Source: Kluyvera genomosp. 3 (lineage in GTDB: Bacteria; Pseudomonadota; Gammaproteobacteria; Enterobacterales; Enterobacteriaceae). From it: a DNA stretch of 64,000 nt. Under the pieces are notes generated by a model. It had not been told where the DNA came from. It ran no database searches and was given only the letters and a program-made list of their open reading frames with translations. The position numbers were made by a program, and so were the translations under genes. Below are positions 21,109 through 32,794 of the stretch, piece after piece. The DNA lies in the NCBI GenBank assembly GCA_002211745.1, contig CP022114.1, forward strand, positions 4,062,645 through 4,126,644. The letters are read 5' to 3'. Positions within the stretch are counted from its first letter, which is position 1, and every line of letters begins with the position of its first letter.

Positions 21109-22495
21109 ATGATGAAACAGGAACAATTGTTAACGTTGTGCCAACGTCACCATGCGGTACTGCTCAGCAACGCGGCCGATGAACTGAGTATCGCGGTCGT
21201 GGGTACGCCGCCAGGTGAGCTGATGGATTCGCTCCGCTTTGCCACCCAAAAGCGCATCGATATTGAATGCTGGACGCAGGAGAGGATGGACAAATATCTG
21301 CAGCAGTCGACGCCTTTAACCAATGCCACGCCGCATGATGAAAGTGATAACGCGGTTGACCTGCTCAACCATCTGCTCAAACAAGCGCTGGTTCAACGCG
21401 CGTCCGATATCCATTTTGAGCCGACCGAACATGCGCTTCGCGTACGGCTTCGTGTCGATGGCGTACTGCATCCTCTCGCCCCATTGCTCTGCCGTTAATG
21501 GCACCGCTGATTGCCCGGCTTAAGGTGCTCGGCGGCCTCGATATCGCCGAGCGGCGCTTACCTCAGGACGGGCAGTTCACGATAGATATTGCCGATAAGC
21601 CGCTCTCATTCCGGCTCTCGACGCTTCCCTGTCGCTACGGCGAGAAAGCCGTGCTGCGTCTGCTGCACAAGGTGGAACAGGCACTTGATCTTCAACGGTT
21701 AGGGCTATCAGACAATGAGTTAATGCAGCTTCAGTCTGCGTTAAATCAACCGCAAGGGCTGATTCTGGTCACCGGGCCGACGGGCAGCGGAAAAACGGTG
21801 ACGCTCTACAGTGCGCTGCAAAGCCGCAACCGGAGTAACGTCAATATCTGCAGTGTGGAAGACCCATTGAGATCCCTCTTGATGGTCTGAATCAGACACA
21901 GATTAGCCCACGCGCCGGATTGACCTTCCAGAACGTACTGCGCGCCTTGCTGCGTCAGGACCCCGATATCGTGATGGTCGGTGAAATCCGCGACGGCGAG
22001 ACGGCGGAGATCGCCATCAAAGCCGCGCAGACCGGCCATCTGGTGCTCTCGACGCTGCATACCAACTCCACCGTCGAAACGCTGGTACGCCTCGAGCAAA
22101 TGGGCGTGGCGCGCTGGATGGTGTCATCGGCACTGTTAATGGTCGTCGCACAGAGACTGGTTCGGCGACTCTGCCCACACTGCCGCCAGACATCGCCCGG
22201 TGAACAGCCGCTCCCACGGTCGCTATGGCCACGCCCGCTGCCGCACTGGACGGCACCAGGCTGCCCGCACTGTTACCATGGTTATCAGGGCCGTCTCGCG
22301 CTGTTTGAACTGCTGCCGCTTACGCCCACACTACGACAGGGAATCGTTAATGGACGAAGTCCGGCGGAACTGATGCTACATGCTCGAGAAGCGGGTATGA
22401 AAACGCTATTTGAAAATGGCTGCCGGGCCGTCGAGCAAGGGCTAACCACGCAGGAAGAATTACTGCGCGTGCTAGGGCTCCCACAGGATGCGTGA
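21109..22495 (+). CDS. hofB: Type IV pilus assembly ATPase HofB (GspE/PilB family; two single-base breaks)
   Basis: 461-462 aa after restoring one C near 21486 and one C near 21864. There are two adjacent ATGs, at 21109 and 21112, and the second gives the E. coli length. The N-terminal region is reduced relative to PilB. The ATPase core has ASDIHFEPTEHALRVRLRVDG, Walker A GPTGSGKTVTLYSA, the Asp box DPDIVMVGEIRDGETAE and the His box TGHLVLSTLHTN. A tetracysteine zinc motif (CPHC and CPHC) is visible near 22175-22272. It powers pilin assembly with HofC. Confidence 0.93.
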
Positions 22496-23683
22496 ACAGC
22501 TTTGGTACTGGCGTGGGCTTGACCCAACGGCATCGAGCATCGCGGTACGCTCTGGGCCAACCATCGGCCTGGCGCGCTGATGGCGCTCACGCAGCAGAAC
22601 ATTATCGCCCTCTCGTTGAAGCGCCGTGCGATAAACCCGTCCCTCTGGCGGCACAGCACAGCTGTGCGGTGATCAGCCAGTTGGCAACCCTGTTGCAGGC
22701 AGGGCTCACGTTATCAGATAGCCTGGCGCTCCTCAGCCAGCAGCACCCGGCACCGCAATGGCGTGCCCTTCTCAACTCGCTGGCTAGCCGTCTGGCGCAA
22801 GGTGTCACGTTATCAGAAGGATTGAAGTCATGGCCGCAGGCTTTTCCCCACTCTACCTGGCGATGATTCGCACCGGTGAAATCACCGGTAAGCTCGAACA
22901 ATGCTGTCTGGCGCTCTCTCAGCAACAGAAAGCGCAACTGCTGCTGACAGCAAAGGTGAAAAAAGCACTGCGCTATCCGCTGATTATTTTATCGCTGGCC
23001 GTACTGGTGGTGGTGGCGATGGTCAGCTTTGTACTGCCAGAATTTACCGCCATCTATCGTACCTTCAACACGCCGTTGCCCGCGTTGACACAGGCCGTCA
23101 TGGCAAGCGCCACCTTTATTGAGCGGTGGTACCTTCCTCTTTTGGTTTTTCTGCTGTTGCCTGTGATGCTAAGCGCCGCGTTAAAAAACCACCCGCCATG
23201 GCAGCGTATTCGTCAGCGGATATTGCTCGCGCAGCCGATCATGGGCAAGCTCAGGCGTGGCCAGATGCTCAGCCAGATTTTTACCGTCCTTTCGCTGACG
23301 CAGCGCGCAGGCATCGCCTTTTTACAGGGGCTGGAGACCGTTGAGGAAACGCTTAGTTGCCCGTGGTGGCGTGAGGTTATCACCCGGCTACATCACGATG
23401 TGGCGCAGGGTTGTACTATCTGGCAGGCCATGGAAAACAGTGACGTGTTTACACCTCTGTGCTTACAGCTGGTAAGGACCGGAGAAGCGTCCGGGCGCTG
23501 GATGAAATGCTGGAGAATCTGGCCCAGCATCACAATGAGAGCACTCAGAATCTGGCAGAAAACCTGACGTCGATGCTGGAACCGTTGCTGCTTATCGTCA
23601 CGGGGTTAATTATCGGAACGCTGGTCGTCGCCATGTATCTGCCCATTTTTCATCTGGGAGATGCCATCAGCGGAGCGGGATAA
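22488..23683 (+). CDS. hofC: Type IV pilus platform protein HofC (GspF/PilC family; four single-base breaks)
   Basis: About 399 aa after adding one G or C near 22524, 22650, 22848 and 23494 (E. coli HofC is 400). It has two T2SSF domains, the first with ISQLATLLQAGLTLSDSLALLSQQ and the second with SQIFTVLSLTQRAGIAFLQGLETV. LQLVRTGEASG and the final helix IIGTLVVAMYLPIFHLGDAISG are typical of PilC and GspF. It is an inner membrane partner of HofB, overlaps the end of hofB by 8 bp, and converges on guaC. Confidence 0.9.
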
Positions 23684-23709
23684 CGCTGGCGCATGCGGCG
23701 CCAGCGTTA
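23681..23709. terminator. Hairpin between hofC and guaC
   Basis: TAACGCTGGCGC pairs perfectly with GCGCCAGCGTTA over 12 bp. The left arm contains the hofC stop codon. No strong T run follows on either strand, so it may be a weak bidirectional terminator or an mRNA end-stabilising hairpin. Confidence 0.65.
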
Positions 23710-23715
23710 AAGGGG

Positions 23716-24758
23716 TTACAAGCTGTTGAACACGCGGTTCTCTTGTTCCTGTACCCGGATAAAGGTGGTGCGTTTAGTCAGCTCTTTCAGGCGAGAGGCC
23801 CAACGTAGGTACACGCTGAACGCAGGCCACCAAGGATATCGCGCGCGGTGTTATCGACCGGGCCACGCAGCGGCAGCTTCACGGTTTTGCCTTCTGCCGC
23901 ACGGTACTGAGCAACGCCGCCCACGTGGCGCTTCATCGCAGACTCAGAGCTCATGCCGTAGAACAGCATAAATTTCTCGCCATTCTCTTCGACAATCACG
24001 CCGCCGCTTTCATCGTGACCAGCCAGCATACCGCCCAACATCACGAAGTCGGCGCCGCCGCCAAAAGCTTTGGCTACGTCGCCCGGCATGGTGCAGCCGC
24101 CATCGCTGACGATCTGGCCGCCAAGTCCATGCGCCGCATCAGCACATTCAATCACTGCGGACAGTTGCGGATAACCGACGCCAGTTTTCACGCGGGTTGT
24201 GCAGACGGAACCCGGACCGATACCCACTTTCACAATGTCTGCGCCAGACAGAATCAGCTCTTCACACATCTCGCCGGTCACCACGTTGCCTGCGCAGATA
24301 GTTTTCGTCGGCCATGCTTCACGCGCTTTCGCTACAAACTGTACAAAGTGCTCAGAGTAACCATTAGCCACATCAATACAGACAAAGTTCAGCGCGGAGT
24401 TCAGCTTGAGGATCTGCTGCGTTTTTTCGAAGTCAGCGTCGGAGGTCCCGGTAGAGACCATCACGTGCTTGAGCACGTCTTCAGACTCGACCTGCACAAA
24501 GGCTTTCCACTCTTCAACGGAGTAGTGCTTATGCACGGCGGTCAGGATATCGAAAGAGGCAAGCGCTTTTGCCATCCCGAAAGTCCCCACGGAGTCCATA
24601 TTCGCAGCAATAATCGGTACGCCTGACCAGCGTTGGCCTGAATGTTTAAAGGTGAATTCGCGTTCCAGTTCAACATCGGAACGGCTTTTAAGAGTAGAGC
24701 GTTTAGGGCGGATAAGAACGTCTTTGAAACCTAACTTCAGATCTTCTTCGATACGCAT
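23716..24758 (-). CDS. guaC: GMP reductase (one single-base break near the C-terminus)
   Basis: 347 aa after adding one G near 23800, the same as E. coli. It reduces GMP to IMP with NADPH in purine interconversion. It has an IMPDH/GMPR TIM barrel: [25 protein letters not shown] with the catalytic Cys, and [14 protein letters not shown]. The repaired end reads [26 protein letters not shown]. It is divergent from coaE, with a 223-bp gap that holds both promoters. Confidence 0.96.
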
Positions 24759-24981
24759 GTGCGAATTCCTGGGTTAATGGCAATTAAATTGAGAGCACAA
24801 CTCCAGTAATGCAATCATACGCACTAATCAGGTCTTCGCAAGACTGCGATTTTCACTTTTTTTAAGCTACAATCCCATAAATTTACCTGGCGAATAGTAC
24901 CGTGCATCTTTGATTCGCACACTTCGGGCGCCAGTTTTTTAACCAAATGATTTTCATACTAAAATTCCAGGGCTAAGCGGT

Positions 24982-25601
24982 ATGACTTACACAGTGGCGT
25001 TAACGGGCGGCATCGGCAGCGGCAAAAGCACGGTCGCAGATGCGTTTTCTTGCCTGGGAATTAACGTGATTGATGCCGATATTCTTGCCCGTCAGGTTGT
25101 CGAACCCGGCACGCCGGCGCTAGCAGCCATTACCGAACATTTCGGCCACCACATTCTGACCCCGGAAGGGCGCTAAACCGCCGGGAGCTACGCGAACGTA
25201 TTTTCGCCAACCCGGAGGAAAAAGCCTGGCTCAACGCCCTCCTGCATCCTTTGATTCAGCAGGAAACACAGCGTCAGCTTCGTCAGGCCACCTCGCCTTA
25301 CGTGCTTTGGGTCGTTCCTCTTCTGGTGGAAAACAAACTCTACGAGCGGGCCGATCGCGTACTGGTCGTTGACGTATCACGCGAGACCCAGCTTCTTCGT
25401 ACCATGCAGCGCGACAACGTGTCGCGAGAGCATGCGGAAAATATTCTTGCAGCCCAGGCCACGCGCGAAGCGCGTCTGGCCGTGGCTGACGACGTTATTA
25501 ATAACAACGGCACACCAGATGCCATTGCATCGGATGTTGCTCGCCTTCACGCGCACTATCTTGAGCTCGCGGCACAGGCTGTATCACAGGAAAAATCGTA
25601 A
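24982..25601 (+). CDS. coaE: Dephospho-CoA kinase (one single-base break)
   Basis: Last step of coenzyme A synthesis: phosphorylates the ribose 3'-OH of dephospho-CoA. The P-loop [17 protein letters not shown] is at residues 6-22, [13 protein letters not shown] follows, and [20 protein letters not shown] lies in the CoA domain. One C is missing near 25172, and repair gives 206 aa, the E. coli length. The gene is essential in enterobacteria, so the break is almost certainly a sequence error. The stop at 25601 overlaps the ATG of zapD by one base. Confidence 0.96.
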
Positions 25602-26343
25602 TGCACACCCACATCCTTTTTGAGCATCCGCTAAACGAAAAAATGCGTACCTGGCTGCGTATTGAATTTCTGACTGAGCAATTGAATGCCAATTTACCCA
25701 TCAGAGATCACGCCAGCGCGCTGCACTTTTTTCGCAACGTCGGGATTTACTGGATGTGTTCGAACGCGGCGATATCCGCACAGAACTGCTCAAAGAGCTG
25801 GAACGCCAACAGCGTAAACTGAACGCCTGGAGCGAAGTCCCGGGTGTTGATCTCAGCCGTATCGACGCCCTGCGTCAGCAATTGAAAAATAGCAGCAGCA
25901 TCCTGATGGCGGCACCGCGTATCGGGCAGTTCCTGCGTGAAGATCGCCTGATTGCGCTGGTGCGTCAGCGTCTGAGTATTCCGGGAGGTTGCTGCAGCTT
26001 CGACCTGCCGACGCTACATATTTGGCTACACGCTAAACAGCATCAGCGCGATGCGCTGGTGGAAACCTGGCTGGCAAGCCTGGAGCCGCTCAATCAGGCG
26101 TTGACGTTAATTCTCGATCTGGTACGCAATTCAGCGCAGTTCCGCAAGCAAACCAGCCTGAACGGTTTTTACCAGGACAACGGTGAAGATGCCGACCTGC
26201 TGCGTCTGAAGCTTGAACTGACCTCGCAGCTTTACCCGCAGATCTCCGGCCACAAGAGCCGCTTTGCTATCCGCTTTATGCCGCTGGACAGCGAGCACGG
26301 CATGGTGCCGGAGCGTCTGGATTTTGAACTGGCGTGCTGCTAA
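25601..26343 (+). CDS. zapD: Cell division protein ZapD (one single-base break)
   Basis: FtsZ-associated protein that bundles FtsZ filaments at the Z-ring; cytoplasmic dimer. One G is missing near 25743, and repair gives 247 aa, as in E. coli YacF/ZapD. Conserved parts are [61 protein letters not shown] and [14 protein letters not shown]. It sits between coaE and yacG with almost no gaps. Confidence 0.95.
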
Positions 26344-26352
26344 GGAGAGAAG

Positions 26353-26547
26353 ATGTCTGACGTCACCACCGTAAACTGCCCCACCTGCAACAAACCGGTT
26401 GTCTGGGGCGAACAAAGCCCCTATCGCCCATTTTGCTCCAAGCGCTGCCAGCTGATTGACCTTGGCGAATGGGCGGCGGAGGAGAAGCGAATCCCGAGCA
26501 GCGGCGATCTCTCCGACAGCGATGACTGGAGCGAAGAGCAGCAGTAA
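26353..26547 (+). CDS. yacG: DNA gyrase inhibitor YacG (zinc-finger protein)
   Basis: 64 aa. The zinc site is formed by four Cys, two in [10 protein letters not shown] and two in [16 protein letters not shown]. coli YacG binds GyrB and blocks DNA binding by gyrase. The acidic C-terminal tail ([11 protein letters not shown]) is conserved in the family. It starts 9 bp after zapD behind AAGGAGAG. Confidence 0.96.
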   Translation: MSDVTTVNCPTCNKPVVWGEQSPYRPFCSKRCQLIDLGEWAAEEKRIPSSGDLSDSDDWSEEQQ

Positions 26548-26551
26548 ATCC

Positions 26552-26574
26552 GACGCCGGGAACCGCCCGGCGTC
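26552..26574. terminator. Hairpin between convergent yacG and mutT
   Basis: GACGCCGGG/CCCGGCGTC with a five-base loop lies between the two stop codons. There is no clear T run on either side, so terminator strength is uncertain. Confidence 0.6.
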
Positions 26575-26582
26575 ATCATATA

Positions 26583-26970
26583 TCAACCCGCGATCAGCTT
26601 TTCAATCACCGGCACGTTCGCTGGCGGGAATTCGTCCGCCACCAAATCCTGTTGCGCAACCCAGCGCCCCGGCTGCCCTTCTTTGCCCACGGCTCGCCTT
26701 CCCAGCTGTCAACCAGCCAGAACCACAGCGTAATGTGGCGATCGGGGAACTGATACTCCAGCTTATCAAACGGCTGCAGCGAGGTGGTCACGATCCCAAC
26801 CTCTTCCTGCAGTTCACGGATAACCGCTTCCTGCGGTGACTCCCCGCTTCAATTTTACCACCCGGGAACTCCCATTTGTGCGCCATGTGCGCATCGGCAG
26901 CACGCTGGGTGATATAAATTTCGCCTGCGGCATTGCGAATGATGCCGACGGATATTTGCAGTATTTTCAT
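26583..26970 (-). CDS. mutT: 8-oxo-dGTP diphosphatase MutT (two single-base breaks)
   Basis: Nudix hydrolase that removes 8-oxo-dGTP and prevents A:T to C:G transversions. The start is MKILQISVGIIRNAAGEIYI at 26970. One G is missing near 26845, inside the Nudix box, and one near 26687. After repair the box reads GGKIEAGESPQEAV, then RELQEEVGI, fitting GX5EX7REUXEEXGU, and the protein is 129 aa as in E. coli. Confidence 0.95.
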
Positions 26971-26983
26971 TTTGTCTTATCCA

Positions 26984-27014
26984 TAAAAAAGGCGCAGAAC
27001 TCTGCGCCTTTTGT
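26984..27014. terminator. Terminator between secA and mutT
   Basis: AAAAGGCGCAGA/TCTGCGCCTTTT with loop GTTC on the minus strand, followed by T residues. It ends secM-secA, with mutT starting just beyond it. Confidence 0.88.
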
Positions 27015-27029
27015 TTTCTTATTATGACC

Positions 27030-29735
27030 TTAGCTCAGACGGCCATGGCACTGTTTGTATTTTTTACCGGAACCGCAAGGACACGGATCGTTACGACCCA
27101 CTTTGCGATCGCCGGTTTGTGCGGCCAGATCTTCCGCGACTGCTTCGTCATCGCTCTTATGGCTCAGCTGCTGCATCTGCGCCAGACGCTCGGCTTCTTC
27201 ACGACGCTGCTGTTCCATGGCTTCAACTTCTTCCGGCATGCGTACCTGCACCTTGCTCAGGGTGCTGATCACTTCATACTTCAGAGACTCCAGCATTGCA
27301 GCAAACATGGAGAAGGATTCGCGCTTGTACTCTTGCTTCGGATCTTTCTGCGCATAGCCACGCAGGTGGATACCCTGACGCAGGTAGTCCATTGCCGCCA
27401 GGTGCTCTTTCCACAGGGAGTCGAGAGTTTGCAGCATCACGCCTTTTTCGAAGTGACGCATCATTTCAGCGCCAACCACTTCTTCTTTACGCTTGTAGAC
27501 TTCAACCGCGCTTTCCAGAATACGCTCACGCAGCGTCTCTTCGTGCAGCTCCGGCTCTTTATCCAGCCACTCGGAAATTGGCAGTTCGAGGTCAAAGTCG
27601 TTTTTCAGACGCTCCTGCAGGCCCGGGATATCCCACATTTCTTCCAGCGATTGCGGCGGAATGTGTGCGTCGATAGTCGCTTTAAACACATCTTCGCGGA
27701 TGCTGTTGATGGTTTCGCTGACGTCGGTCACATCCAGCAGTTCGTTACGCTGGGTGTAGATAGCGCGACGCTGATCGTTGGCAACGTCATCGTATTCCAG
27801 CAGTTGCTTACGGATGTCAAAGTTGCGGCTTTCCACTTTACGCTGTGCGTTAGCAATCGCTTTGGTGACCCACGGGTGCTCAATGGCTTCGCCCGGTTTC
27901 ATCCCCAGCTTACGCATCATGCCGGACACGCGGTCAGAGGCGAAGATACGCATCAGGGCATCTTCCATCGACAGGTAGAAACGAGAAGAACCCGCATCAC
28001 CCTGACGACCGGAACGGCCGCGCAGCTGGTTATCGATACGACGAGATTCGTGACGTTCGGTACCAATAATGTGCAGACCACCTGCCGCCAGTACCGCGTC
28101 GTGACGCACCTGCCAGTCAGCTTTGATTTGCGCAATCTGTTCCGGCGTCGGATCTTCAAGATGCGCAACCTCAGCCTGCCAGCTACCGCCAAGCATAATA
28201 TCGGTACCACGACCCGCCATGTTGGTGGCGATGGTAACCGCCGCCGGGTAGCCCGCCTGCGCAACGATGTCTGCTTCGCTGGCGTGGAATTTGGCGTTCA
28301 GGACGTTATGCTTGATGCCCGCTTTGGTCAGCTCGTGGGAGACCACTTCGGATTTTTCGATGGAGATAGTACCTACCAGCACCGGCTGGCCTTTCGCGGT
28401 ACGCTCTTTGATATCTTCGATAATCGCCTGAATTTTTTCCGCTTCGGTCATGTAGACCAGGTCCGGCATATCTTTACGGATCATCGGACGGTTGGTTGGC
28501 ACCACCACGGTATCCAGCTTGTAGATCGAGCTGAATTCAAACGCTTCGGTGTCCGCCGTACCGGTCATACCGGCCAGTTTTTCATACAGACGGAAGTAGT
28601 TCTGGAAGGTAATGGACGCCAGCGTCTGGTTTTCGTTCTGAATTTCAACGCCTTCTTTGGCTTCTACGGCCTGGTGCAGACCATCAGACCAGCGACGGCC
28701 CTGCATGGTACGACCGGTATGTTCGTCGACGATAATAACTTCGCCATCTTTGACGATGTAATCAACGTCGCGGGTGAACAGCACGTGGGCGCGCAGCGCG
28801 GCGGTCACGTGGTGCATCAGCATAATGTTGCCCGGAGAGTACAGCGACTCGCCCTCTTCCATAATACCTTCTTTCACCAGCAGCTCTTCAATCAGCACCA
28901 GACCGCGTTCGGTCAGGTTAACCTGACGCGCTTTTTCATCCACAGAGAAGTGACCTTCACCCTGGAAGGTGTCGGAATCTTCCTTCTCCTGGCGGACCAG
29001 GTGAGGAATGATTTTGTTCACTCTTTTGTACATTTCCGAGCTGTCTTCAGCCGGGCCGGAAATGATAAGCGGCGTACGCGCTTCATCGATCAGGATGGAG
29101 TCGACTTCATCGACCAGCGCATAGTGCAGTTTACGCTGTACGCGCTCTTCCGGGCTGAACGCCATGTTATCGCGCAGGTAGTCAAAACCGTATTCGTTGT
29201 TGGTACCGTAGGTGATGTCGGCATTGTAGGCTTCGCGCTTCGCAGGCGCTGGCAGGCCAGACATGTTAATACCAACTGTCATGCCGAGGAATTCGAACAG
29301 CGGACGGTTGTTTTCGGCGTCACGCTGGGCCAGATAGTCGTTGACGGTCACCACGTGCACGCCCTTGCCGGACAGCGCGTTCAGGTAAGCTGGCAGCGTT
29401 GCGGTCAGGGTTTTACCTTCACCGGTACGCATTTCCGCGATGCAGCGGTCGTTCAGCACCATACCGCCGAGCAGCTGGACGTCAAAGTGACGCATCCCGA
29501 ACACACGCTTACTGGCTTCACGCACCACGGCAAACGCTTCAGGAATCAGGCTCTCAACGGTTTCACCTTTTTCAATACGCGCGCGGAATTCATTGGTTTT
29601 CGCTTTCAGCTCTTCATCGGAGAGTTTTTCCATCTCCGGTTCCATCGCGTTAATAATAGCGACAACTTTGCGCATGCGGCGCAGGGTACGATCGTTACGA
29701 CTACCAAAAACTTTGGTCAATAATTTGATTAACAT
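27030..29735 (-). CDS. secA: Preprotein translocase ATPase SecA
   Basis: An intact 901-aa protein, identical in length to E. coli. It drives export of unfolded precursors through SecYEG. Walker A is [15 protein letters not shown] near residue 105; the DEAD-motor Walker B is [13 protein letters not shown] near 207-219; [15 protein letters not shown] and [13 protein letters not shown] follow. The C-terminal linker ends in the zinc and SecB-binding motif [16 protein letters not shown]. It is translationally coupled to secM upstream through the SecM arrest peptide. Confidence 0.98.
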   Translation of the reverse strand: MLIKLLTKVFGSRNDRTLRRMRKVVAIINAMEPEMEKLSDEELKAKTNEFRARIEKGETVESLIPEAFAVVREASKRVFGMRHFDVQLLGGMVLNDRCIAEMRTGEGKTLTATLPAYLNALSGKGVHVVTVNDYLAQRDAENNRPLFEFLGMTVGINMSGLPAPAKREAYNADITYGTNNEYGFDYLRDNMAFSPEERVQRKLHYALVDEVDSILIDEARTPLIISGPAEDSSEMYKRVNKIIPHLVRQEKEDSDTFQGEGHFSVDEKARQVNLTERGLVLIEELLVKEGIMEEGESLYSPGNIMLMHHVTAALRAHVLFTRDVDYIVKDGEVIIVDEHTGRTMQGRRWSDGLHQAVEAKEGVEIQNENQTLASITFQNYFRLYEKLAGMTGTADTEAFEFSSIYKLDTVVVPTNRPMIRKDMPDLVYMTEAEKIQAIIEDIKERTAKGQPVLVGTISIEKSEVVSHELTKAGIKHNVLNAKFHASEADIVAQAGYPAAVTIATNMAGRGTDIMLGGSWQAEVAHLEDPTPEQIAQIKADWQVRHDAVLAAGGLHIIGTERHESRRIDNQLRGRSGRQGDAGSSRFYLSMEDALMRIFASDRVSGMMRKLGMKPGEAIEHPWVTKAIANAQRKVESRNFDIRKQLLEYDDVANDQRRAIYTQRNELLDVTDVSETINSIREDVFKATIDAHIPPQSLEEMWDIPGLQERLKNDFDLELPISEWLDKEPELHEETLRERILESAVEVYKRKEEVVGAEMMRHFEKGVMLQTLDSLWKEHLAAMDYLRQGIHLRGYAQKDPKQEYKRESFSMFAAMLESLKYEVISTLSKVQVRMPEEVEAMEQQRREEAERLAQMQQLSHKSDDEAVAEDLAAQTGDRKVGRNDPCPCGSGKKYKQCHGRLS

Positions 29736-29799
29736 AATAAAATCTCAAACGCCCCGACATTTCGGAGTCAGAAAAATAAAGGAAATAAAGCGGTTATTT

Positions 29800-30305
29800 T
29801 CAGACGAGGCGCTGCGGCCCGGCGCGGATGCCCTGCACCTGGCTCACCCAGGCTGGGATACTAAAGACGTGAGGTGAGAGCGCAGGTAACGCTGCGCCCT
29901 GAGCAATAATAAGGACGGCTGACTTTCAACGTTCAGCAACGCATTTAGCGTATCCAGCAGCGCCAGATGCTGCGCGGCCTGCAACGGAGATGTTGACTCA
30001 GCAACCGGTGACGCCGTCGGCGCCATGGCAAAAGAAAGGTGACGAATAACGGTGCGAATGGCGTGCTGATGCCAGTAGTCGACGCTGAATGAGGGACGAC
30101 GGTTATTTTCCAGCCGCGCCAGCTGAGAGAAGTCGATTCTCTGCGTCGGATTATGATTACTGGTTGTTGCGCGGGCGGGAGAAGCTGGCTCGGTATTATT
30201 CGCAAGCGCAGGCAGGCCAAAACCGGCAGCAACCATCCCCAACAGGAGATGCGGCCAGAAGTAGCGTCTACCAAACTGTCGCCAACGCGTCAGCATTCCA
30301 CTCAC
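29800..30305 (-). CDS. secM: Secretion monitor SecM (one single-base break; diverged arrest peptide)
   Basis: Regulator of secA translation: it stalls its own ribosome when export is slow, which frees the secA ribosome site. The likely start is the GTG at 30305 (GTG AGT GGA ATG CTG), as in E. coli. A signal sequence follows ([22 protein letters not shown]), then [21 protein letters not shown]. One G is missing near 29898. With it restored the protein is 168 aa and ends with the arrest motif [17 protein letters not shown] at 29815-29865, then QRLV. Without repair the arrest motif is out of frame and lost. secA starts 64 bp further on. Confidence 0.93.
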
Positions 30306-30497
30306 GTAAAGTTCCACCTTCGGTTTCAGTACCGTTATTCTATTTTAGCCCGGGAATATTACCATTAATGCCGCGCTACAGCAGCAGGAATGACGAAAAC
30401 AGCAACGAAAAACGGGTTAAGAAAGCAGCGGTTGCACTGGAGTGTGATCTTTAAGCGGGCAACGGCAGGAAAACGGATTGACGAGGATAAAAAGAAA

Positions 30498-30545
30498 AAA
30501 CGACTGGTTCCCTGACCGGAGAGAGTGCCAGGTTGCCAGTCGAAT
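30498..30545 (-). terminator. Probable terminator after lpxC
   Basis: On the minus strand a long imperfect hairpin has GACTGG and CCAGTC at its base and a T-rich run after it. It lies shortly past the lpxC stop. The interior pairing is interrupted. Confidence 0.55.
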
Positions 30546-30562
30546 TTACGAAATGGTCAGGC

Positions 30563-31500
<938 letters not shown>

Positions 31501-31579
31501 CTATCCAACCGAAGTGTACTACACATTCGGTGGGCCAGTTTAGCACAAAGAGCGCAGATTCCCAACTTCCAGCTAATTC

Positions 31580-32731
31580 TTAATCAGCTTGCTTACGCAG
31601 GAACGCCGGGATATCCAGATAATCCGGTTCTTTAGTGGTCTGCGGCGTATTGTCGTTTACCACTTTAGCAGCCGGTTTCTGTTCTTGCGTCAACGGTGCC
31701 ATACCGTGCTGCTGATAACGATCCAGCGCCGGTTGCTGCGTCTGCTTGTTGGTCACCAGGGTAATCTCAGGACGTTTGTCCATGCCGATACCGGTGGCAA
31801 CGACGGTAACACGCAGTTCGTCGTTCATATCCGGGTCAAGTGAAGTACCGATAACCACGGTCGCGTTATCCGATGCAAACGCACGGATGGTGTTACCCAC
31901 GGTTTCGAACTCATCCAGACGCAGGTCGAAGCCCGCAGTAATGTTGACCAGAACGCCACGCGCGCCGGACAGGTCGATATCTTCCAGCAGCGGGGAAGAG
32001 ATAGCCATTTCAGCCGCTTCTTCCGCACGATCTTCACCACTTGCCACACCGGAGCCCATCATCGCGTAGCCCATTTCAGACATCACGGTGCGCACGTCTG
32101 CAAAGTCGACGTTCATCAGGCCCGGACGGGTGATCAGCTCAGCGATACCCTGGACTGCACCTTTCAGTACGTCGTTCGCTGCGCCAAACGCGTCGAGCAG
32201 GGAGATACCGCGGCCCAATACTTTCAGCAGCTTGTCGTTCGGGATGGTGATCAGCGAGTCAACGTGCTTGGACAGCTCGGTGATCCCCTGCTCCGCAAAT
32301 GCCATACGCTTTTTGCCTTCAAAGTTGAAAGGCTTGGTCACGACGGCAACGGTCAGGATACCTAAATCTTTGGCCACTTCCGCAACCACTGGCGCTGCAC
32401 CGGTCCCGGTACCGCCGCCCATACCGGCTGCGATAAACACCATGTCTGCACCATCAAGTGCTGCACGCAGCGCTTCACGGTCTTCGTCAGCCGCATTACG
32501 GCCTACTTCCGGGTTGGCACCCGCACCCAGACCTTTGGTAATACCGCTACCGATCTGGATAGTCTGGCCAACAGCCGTTTTACGCAGTGCCTGCGCGTCG
32601 GTGTTAACTGCGAAGAATTCAACGCCTTCGATGCGCTCGCGCACCATGTGTTCAACGGCATTACCGCCGCCGCCACCGACGCCGATGACTTTAATCACCG
32701 CGTCGTTGGTCAGTTCCATAGGTTCAAACAT
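31580..32731 (-). CDS. ftsZ: Cell division GTPase FtsZ
   Basis: An intact 383-aa tubulin homologue, as in E. coli. The GTP signature is [12 protein letters not shown] near residues 105-116, and the T7 loop synergy region is [11 protein letters not shown] (about 207-217). The variable linker is followed by the conserved C-terminal peptide [16 protein letters not shown] that binds FtsA, ZipA and MinC. The start [17 protein letters not shown] is conserved. The gap to ftsA is 63 bp. Confidence 0.98.
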   Translation of the reverse strand: MFEPMELTNDAVIKVIGVGGGGGNAVEHMVRERIEGVEFFAVNTDAQALRKTAVGQTIQIGSGITKGLGAGANPEVGRNAADEDREALRAALDGADMVFIAAGMGGGTGTGAAPVVAEVAKDLGILTVAVVTKPFNFEGKKRMAFAEQGITELSKHVDSLITIPNDKLLKVLGRGISLLDAFGAANDVLKGAVQGIAELITRPGLMNVDFADVRTVMSEMGYAMMGSGVASGEDRAEEAAEMAISSPLLEDIDLSGARGVLVNITAGFDLRLDEFETVGNTIRAFASDNATVVIGTSLDPDMNDELRVTVVATGIGMDKRPEITLVTNKQTQQPALDRYQQHGMAPLTQEQKPAAKVVNDNTPQTTKEPDYLDIPAFLRKQAD

Positions 32732-32794
32732 AGTTTCTCTCTCCGTTGTGCCTGTCGCCTGAGACCGTTAATGTGCGTTGGTCTCTTTAAAAAA

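Noticed and set aside
27024-29723. An 899-codon open frame antisense to nearly all of secA
   Set aside because: Striking in length, but it is the frame opposite secA codons. Its composition is His/Phe/Gln/Val-rich as expected for an antisense shadow, and no ribosome site or domain is visible.
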